A stretch of DNA of 64,000 bases from Ciona savignyi (lineage: Eukaryota; Chordata; Ascidiacea; Phlebobranchia; Cionidae). Positions 58,052-64,000 of this stretch are shown one piece after another. The stretch spans positions 1 to 64,000 of the forward strand of contig CH003389.1 of the NCBI GenBank assembly GCA_000149265.1. Reading direction: 5' to 3'. Below the pieces are notes generated by a model. It did not search any database, was not told the origin of the DNA, and was given only the letters and a program-made list of their open reading frames with translations. Within the stretch, counting starts at the first letter, position 1; each line of letters begins with the position of its first letter. The translations under genes were made by a program, and so were the position numbers.

Positions 58052-59479
58052 ATGAAATTTTGTATTTTGTTGGTCGCTGTTTATGCATTGGACATATCTG
58101 TTTCTGGTAAGGTTTTTAAACAAATGTATTTTACGATATTTAACTTAGAGTATTTCAGAACGGCCAAGTTCTCGGAAAGGAAGTTTCGATCTTTCTCTTT
58201 CACAGAAGTCTCCAAAGAAAAATGCATTTGTTCCATACATGATGTGTTTGGATTCTGTACCGATTCTAGTCGACATAATAGTTCGGAACAAAAATCTATC
58301 TGTGCTGCACACATACCAGGCAAGAGTGACCGAAATCTTTATACATGGCTTTACACTTCAAATAGAAGGGACTCTCGAAGATGACTGGCAAAAGAATCTC
58401 GTTGTAAATTGGACGTTTTACTCAGGTTGGTCAAGTTTTGTTCAGGGTCGATTAGACAATTTAGGAATACCATGTGCCGAATAATCCTAATAATTCTAAT
58501 TGGTAAAAACATGGTGTAATAAAAAAGTTGTGTTGTAACGACATTTGTCGTACGAACTTGGCACAGGAATAAACATTATCCGAACCGTTAAATAATTAAA
58601 ATCACAACAACAATTTCAAAGGTCCCGGTATTGTACAAAACAGAAGGTACATTTGGATGCAAGAGCCACGTAAGTCAATGAACCAGACTCGGGAACAAGC
58701 CGAAGGGTTGTGTCGGAATCTTAATGCAACGTTAGTTGACATTTTGGACAAGGAGATGTATGACGCAGTTCATAATTACGTCAATGCTACGCTGGTCAGA
58801 GTTGATAAATCTTTTGCTGCAGTTTGGTTAGCCATGAACTACAACCCAACGGTAAGCGTGAGCACATGCTATGTTCATTGAAATGTGGCGTGTTCTATTA
58901 GTAAAATTGATATTAATTTGCCAAAAATATGTGTAGAAGACCAAATAGGCTTAATAGGACTATTTTTTACACCATCTTGCAGGGTCAGTTTATGTCTTGT
59001 TACCAAGCATGGTAGCCCGCATCGTTTTAAATGGGGATCTCTTTTATGAGAATGTTCGTCGGTTGAGCTAACCGCTCGACCACACATGCCCTTAACCATA
59101 TACCAGTCGTGTAATTATCCAATGACCCACCCGACGTGGAGATCACAAGCAAAATATCAAATAGTTAACGTTTACGGCAGAACTTCCGAAACATACCGAT
59201 TTTATACCGCTGTAGGGGAAAACAGTGCCTCGATAATAAAATCTTTACAAATTCAAGAAATCATTTTTTTCTTTTCACCAGAACGACTCAATGACTTCAA
59301 GTAATGAACTGACAGCATTCAACGGGAATTGGCATCCTGTGTTCCCGAAAAACGATCCACTTCGTACCGCAATGATCATGCGTGTACGAACCGACTCAAA
59401 CGAATCGAACATCGGTCTTCGGAATCACGCACCCGAATATGTAGTTCATACGCGCTTGCTGTGCGCGATGCTATTGTGA
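58052..59479 (+). CDS. Secreted protein with C-type-lectin-like domain
   Basis: Four exons: 58052-58106, 58159-58425, 58622-58851 and 59282-59479, with GT-AG borders and matching phases (1, 1, 0). They encode 249 residues. Exon 1 is a signal peptide (MKFCILLVAVYALDISVS). Exon 2 is an unrecognised ~90-residue segment. Exons 3 and 4 look like a C-type-lectin-like fold. The segment TREQAEGLCRNLNATLVDIL is the helix region with the first Cys (residue 138). VWLAMNYNP fits the usual W.G strand, and TRLLCAM near the C-terminus supplies the partner Cys (245). No EPN, QPD or WND calcium motif is visible, so sugar binding is doubtful. The second donor (ggttggt) is weak. A minus-strand tRNA-like SINE lies in intron 3, and a SINE-B starts about 29 bp after the stop. 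The exon model is likely; the fold assignment is moderate. Confidence 0.65.
58983..59096 (-). repeat. tRNA-derived SINE, further type
   Basis: The minus strand reads catgtgtggtcgagcggtta then gctcaaccgacgaacattct, like a tRNA-Ser/Leu 5' half. A 'gagatccccatttaaaacga' stands where a B box would be. It lies in intron 3 of the lectin-like gene. Confidence 0.5.
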
Positions 59480-59507
59480 ATCGGTTCCTTCATGGATCCG
59501 AGCGTGT

Positions 59508-59620
59508 TGTACGGTCTTGTGGCCGAATGGTTAACGCGACCGATATCTATACCTACAAAAATGGTCCAAGTGACGAGCCCATCCTCGTTTCGAAACTTAA
59601 CTCAAGAAAAAAAGAGCGTG
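59508..59620 (+). repeat. tRNA-derived SINE (family B)
   Basis: It starts gtacggtcttgtggccgaat and has the A-box-like gttaacgcgaccgat, tacaaaaatggtcc, and the B-box-like gtttcgaaacttaactc. It begins just after the stop of the lectin-like gene and probably lies in its 3' UTR. Confidence 0.8.
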
Positions 59621-59869
59621 TTCTCGATTTCATATTTGAATGTTATTTGTGAAGCGGTAAAAGCTTTGCTCCCATCAAACTATTCACATGAATTTTGAAA
59701 AAAAACATTGCTTCTACACAGTCGAAAATGCTTAGAGACTGTTTATATATTAGAATGATCGTATAATATGACGAACAACGCATGTGGCTACGAAATCGCA
59801 GGTAATCTCTGCTTCACCGAATAGCTCGTCATCCTACTACGCAATTTTCATTCGAACTTTGCTGGCTTC

Positions 59870-60345
59870 AACGGAATTATCTCGGATAATCAGAAACAAA
59901 GATGAACTGGACGAATTAATTCGCTGAACTGCATTTTCCAGCACACTTATTTTAAAACAAGCACTTGTCAAACTAATGTTTACTGCATGCGGCTTGATTT
60001 TAACTGCTTGTTATAGGTCCCATTTGTAATGTTTTTGTCCGTTTCTTTTATTTTTCTCGTCAAATTCTTGATAGACATACCATATTGCTTCAACATCTAC
60101 CAGAAGGGGTAATCGAATCATAATTTTCCCGGATAATCAAAAACAAATATAAACTGAAGTTACGATCTGTTTCGTTGAAATGCATTTTGCAGCTTATTTT
60201 TAAACCAGCGTCAAACTAATGTTTACTGCATGCTGCGTGGTTTTAACTGCTATGGGACCCATTTATAATGTTTTTTTTTATTACAAACGGTTAAAAGGCA
60301 TATCATATCGCCTCAACATCTACCAGAAGGGCAAATCACAATTTT
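59870..60345 (+). repeat. Two tandem ~240-bp repeat units
   Basis: 'tcaaactaatgtttactgca' occurs at about 59968 and 60208 with similar flanks ('tcggataatcagaaacaaag' against 'ccggataatcaaaaacaaat'), giving a period of about 240 bp. The units differ by perhaps 15-20%. Part of each resembles the dispersed repeat at 37480-37960. Confidence 0.65.
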
Positions 60346-60939
60346 CTCCGCGTCCTTAAAATCTAACCGGAAACTTTTCATAAATTTTTAGCCTCAGCGC
60401 TTAGCTATGACTGCGTCAATTTTAATCAGATTTGGTAGAATGTTAGTGTGTTAGCCAAAGTTGCACTAAGCAGGCGAAAACAAAGTCCAGGCATCGAATT
60501 AAAACTTTAATATATTTTAGGTAACATGATCTAGATATGTAGAAACATAAATTTTACCCGATAAGGGAAATCGCTGGACAATTTAAAGAATGTAAGAGCT
60601 GTAGCAGGTGTTGTAACAAATAGAGAAAGTGAAATTAACCTAAAAAAGATTTGACCCAAAATCTTGATTGTGTCAGCCATGTTGCCCAAAATCTTCAAGA
60701 AGGAGTTCCCCAATTTAGTTGAAATCACAAATTTTTTGGTATCAGGATCTAAATATGATCACTCGAATTTCGGGTTATAATAATATTGTTTTTTTCTAGG
60801 AATTTATCTTCTTCAAACCAAATTAAATGAACAAAGAATTTTTCATATACGAACAAAAATGATTGGGACAAACACACACAGATGTTTAATTGATTTCTGA
60901 AAATCTTTATTAACAAAATCACACTTCAGATCAGCTGAT

Positions 60940-61100
60940 TAATGGCTTCTACGAAATTGAAGCAACGTGTAAATCTACACAACACATTGCAATAGCTCTG
61001 GTAACCCGACGGTGGGCGCGAGGTGATCTGACGATTGCCGATGTGTTAACCCCTTGTTTTTTTCCATTTACGGTGATTAAAATGAATATACTATCCTACT
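60940..61100 (+). repeat. SINE-A 3' half
   Basis: Starts 'ttaatggcttctacgaaatt', includes 'acattgcaatagctctggta' and 'cgaggtgatctgacgattgc', ends near a worn tail, and runs into a tacta-rich stretch (61084-61160). Confidence 0.75.
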
Positions 61101-61339
61101 TACTTTCCTATACTATACCATACTACCATACTACTAAACTATACTACTATACTTAAAATAGTTCTCATTATTTGTATTTCTGTACAAGATAATACTAATA
61201 AAAGCACTACGATTTAGTCACCCTCTGTTTATTTATGTGCCTCTTAGTTTGATAATTCGGAGATGCCGGATCATCAAGCAAAATACGACATGATCAAACT
61301 AACCGCTTGTGTTAACCTGTAATACTTTAGATGGCGTAT

Positions 61340-61585
61340 AACCAATTAATCGACGCTAGCTAATCTGTTGTGTCCTTGGGCAAGGCACTTTACGGACATT
61401 GCCCGAACCCAGCCGATTAATGGGTTCTACCAAATTGAAGATACATGTGAATCATACAAAACACACTGCAATAGCTCCGGTAACTCGACGGTGGGCGCGA
61501 GGTGATTTGACGATTGTCCGTGTGATAACCCCCTTGGTTTTCCCATTCACGGGGATAAACATGAGTATCCTGTCCTATCCTACCT
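61340..61585 (+). repeat. SINE-A, most of the element
   Basis: Has 'tgtgtccttgggcaaggcac', 'acactgcaatagctccggta' and the tail cattcacggggataaac. The tRNA-like head is missing. Confidence 0.8.
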
Positions 61586-61732
61586 CTATGCGCGGGCGGA
61601 AAATACATGTGTATCTTTCGTGGAGTCATTGTATTTAAACAACTGGTTTGCTAAGTAACAAAGGTAATTTCCCAATAATGTTTGTACGGTTGGAAGCAGC
61701 ATGTACTAGAAAACTATCGTAGTGTCCCAATC

Positions 61733-61800
61733 ATATACTATACACCGTAATAGCTCCGGTAACCCGGCCGTTTTGCCATCCACCCGGATAAACTTAAACC
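61733..61800 (+). repeat. SINE-A fragment
   Basis: Contains 'aatagctccggtaacccg' and 'ccacccggataaac' with an internal deletion relative to 61340-61585. Confidence 0.6.
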
Positions 61801-61921
61801 ATGTCGTATTTACGACTATTTTAAAAATACTTTTATTTACATTTTTTAAACGTGTTTTAAAGGGATTTAACAAATATAGCTGTTGAAAGTATAGACATAT
61901 TATTGAACAGTTCATAATAGT

Positions 61922-62140
61922 TCAGTGTGGACAGTGTGTAGGCAGTGTGAGCAGTGTACCAGAGTTAGGGTTAAGGTTAGAGTTAGGGTCAGAGTGAGGG
62001 TTAGAGTTACAGTTAGGGTCAGAGTTAGGGTAAGGGTTTCAAGTGTGCCCACAATGGCCACACTGCCCACACTACTCACACTACCTACACACTACCTACA
62101 CACTGCCTACACACTGCTCAAACTGCCCACACCGGGTATT
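61922..62140. repeat. Inverted-repeat element with TTAGGG-like core
   Basis: The left arm 'gtggacagtgtgtaggcagt' is answered on the right by 'cacactgcctacacactgct', its reverse complement with small gaps. Between the arms lie about ten irregular units of the type gttaggg or gagttagggtc (61965-62036). It may be a foldback element or a decayed minisatellite. A 72-residue open frame over it is low-complexity and not a gene. Confidence 0.6.
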
Positions 62141-62149
62141 TAGAGTCAC

Positions 62150-64000
62150 CCTTGAAATATAGCAAAAAATCTATTAATTTTAAATATCTTGACGATAGTT
62201 TTCTTTGTTAATTAAATGTTTGTTTTTCGTGTTCTGTGTTGGTTGTTTAATTAAACATTAATAAATTGAAATCTCTTTAATTTTTCCTGGTTTAATCGGG
62301 TTCACAAATTAGTTTAGTTTATTTATTTATTTTTTTGCTCCTTCGTTACAATAAAGAAGAATAGAACAAAACTTTAAATTAAAGAGACAGAAAAAACGGA
62401 AAAACTACAGTAGTTAAAAAATCAAAAATTAACCATATAAATTTGATGTTATTTAAGCCTTGAATAAAAGTGTGCAAGCGCGACCCATTACTAAGGGAGA
62501 AGCCGGGTTTAGGATTAGGTGGAAAAGAAAAAAAAAACCTAAAATGAAATTCCACCAGTGGTTAAAAAAACGTTTCAAAACACACTTTATAAGACAATAA
62601 ATTAAATTTGGTGCAATAACAGTTATTGTACTATATTTATTAAAGAACCCACTTAAAGTGCAGAACATTATTGTACTAGAAAATATAAATAGACTAATTT
62701 GCGGTTTCAAATCAATTCTCATCGGGCTCACAAATCAAAAATTTAATAGCTTCCTTTATGACGCAAAACAACTGCTGTGTTTCAATTGCATTCCTGAATG
62801 ATTTGAGAAATCCCTTTATTACTCAACAGATTGGCGCAGCTCTCCGGAGCATTTTGTATCTTACAGTGATTTTTCTTTTGTTTCTTTTCTTTGGTGCAGT
62901 CAAGCGTGATACTGCAATGACTTAAAAGGAGAGAAAGCGCCAAGGAAAATAGAAAAAAGAGGCAAGAGAGAAAGGCGCAGTGACCAAACATTGACACATT
63001 TCATAAAGTTTATGGTCAATCTGAACATTGTAACTATGATTTCACAAAAAAAATGATTGTAATAATGACAGTAATACTTTTTGGCACTAAGAGCATTAAG
63101 AGCTTAGAGTAAACCGCAATTAGATATTAAATGAATTTGTTCAACCGATTGCAAATGCAATGACGCAACCGATTGCAATTGAGTAAAATGTCGAGTCACT
63201 CACAAAGTTACTGTGTCACGGAAACAATAGTTTCGTTCTGCAATGTACTCTACCCGGTATTTTAAGCATTTTTTCCCCTTCGCTTTATGTTCGTCTGAAT
63301 ATCACAGGTATACGACGTATAGTTTGTGAAACATTGAAGTATTGACACCATCCCAAGAACAAACATCAATGCGATGACTACACGTTTTCTCTGGGTTTAT
63401 TTACAAGGCCGTTACGCCTGCCAAGCTAAAATCTGAACGTGATTGCCTTTTACACCACGCTCCAATATAACCTTCGCTCTCGCCGTTGGTATTTACTCAT
63501 AAGATTAAACGATGCTGTAGACAGGGATCTGTAATGTTGAAAGCGACTATAACTTTCCGTGAACACAGCACGGCGCTGATGCAATACTTCCGGTGTATTG
63601 TTTCACCAACAACCATTACTTAAGAGAGTAACTAGCCGCATGGTTCATCGTACTAATTGAAAGTAAGGCGCACTATGAACCAGATATAAAGGCATAATCT
63701 GACCGTAGCACCGTTTCGTTTAAGATTCAGCTGTTATTTTTTTTCTACAATGTGTATCGTCGGATTTTCAATGGTAATGTTAATATGATTTTAGTGTGAC
63801 TTAAGCCAGATTTTAGGTACTTTTTCATTGTTTCGTAAAGGCCATTTGCTTTTTTGTTGTTTGTATGGTTAAATATCTACTGGTCTTATATGAACATAGA
63901 TTTCTAGCCTTGTTTGGGCTATATTATGCAGTCGTTTGTGGCTTGAATGTGATTTTGCACAGAGATCAATAAAAAGTTCAATACCTGGGGGATGTAACTG
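62150..64000. other. Right-end region without recognised genes
   Basis: AT-rich sequence. Short open frames on both strands are low in complexity or lack any domain. I found no SINE, hAT terminus or splice pattern I would trust. Confidence 0.4.

Noticed and set aside
61965-62036. Interstitial telomere
   Set aside because: Units are irregular (gttaggg, gagttagggtc, gagtgaggg) and flanked by inverted arms. A true telomere remnant would be more uniform.
61925-62143. 72-residue frame rich in RVRVRV repeats
   Set aside because: It is a translation of the TTAGGG-like core and inverted arms; low complexity, not a gene.

Overview
The window looks like chordate, and most probably ascidian (Ciona-like), nuclear DNA. 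It is AT-rich, has compact multi-exon genes with short GT-AG introns, and is littered with tRNA-derived SINEs that share a 3' tail reading roughly 'cattcacggggataaac'. No database was searched. The species call rests on my recollection of similar Ciona repeats and on gene structure.

Left edge (45-1926, minus): the first four coding exons of an SLC17/sialin-type anion transporter, whose remainder lies off the left end. SINE or hAT debris sits in each intron.

Centre (about 3578-35993, plus): a head-to-tail array of about eight units, mostly 3.5-4.4 kb, carrying a single-exon Fringe-type glycosyltransferase (GT31; Notch O-fucose beta-1,3-GlcNAc transferase). Seven copies are visible. Copy 2 is clean. 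Copy 1 has its C-terminus displaced by an LTR element. Copy 3 holds an assembly gap. Copies 4 and 5 are frameshifted. Copies 6 and 7 share the same in-frame TGA. An eighth unit appears collapsed at a 100-N gap (31272-31371). Units carry two non-autonomous hAT elements with clear 8-bp target duplications, SINE fragments, a TATA-like box and a conserved splice-acceptor-like site before the Fringe ATG. The last unit still seems to hold the empty target site of one hAT element.

Right of the array (38748-41610, minus): a complete five-exon gene for a secreted, probably GPI-anchored TSP1-DOMON protein. Next comes a young, full-length Metaviridae (CsRn1-like) LTR retrotransposon (42625-49698). A small secreted-peptide gene follows (51103-51947, plus; 59 aa, TATA box, non-coding first exon). 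Beyond it lie a BEL/Pao pol fossil (54226-56960, minus), then a four-exon secreted protein with a C-type-lectin-like domain (58052-59479, plus). The last 4.5 kb is repeats: SINEs, a tandem ~240-bp repeat, and an inverted-repeat element with a TTAGGG-like core. I saw no gene there.

The genes do not form an operon. The main biological theme is cell-surface and secretory-pathway proteins. The main structural theme is local duplication of an intronless Fringe gene, with exchange between units.
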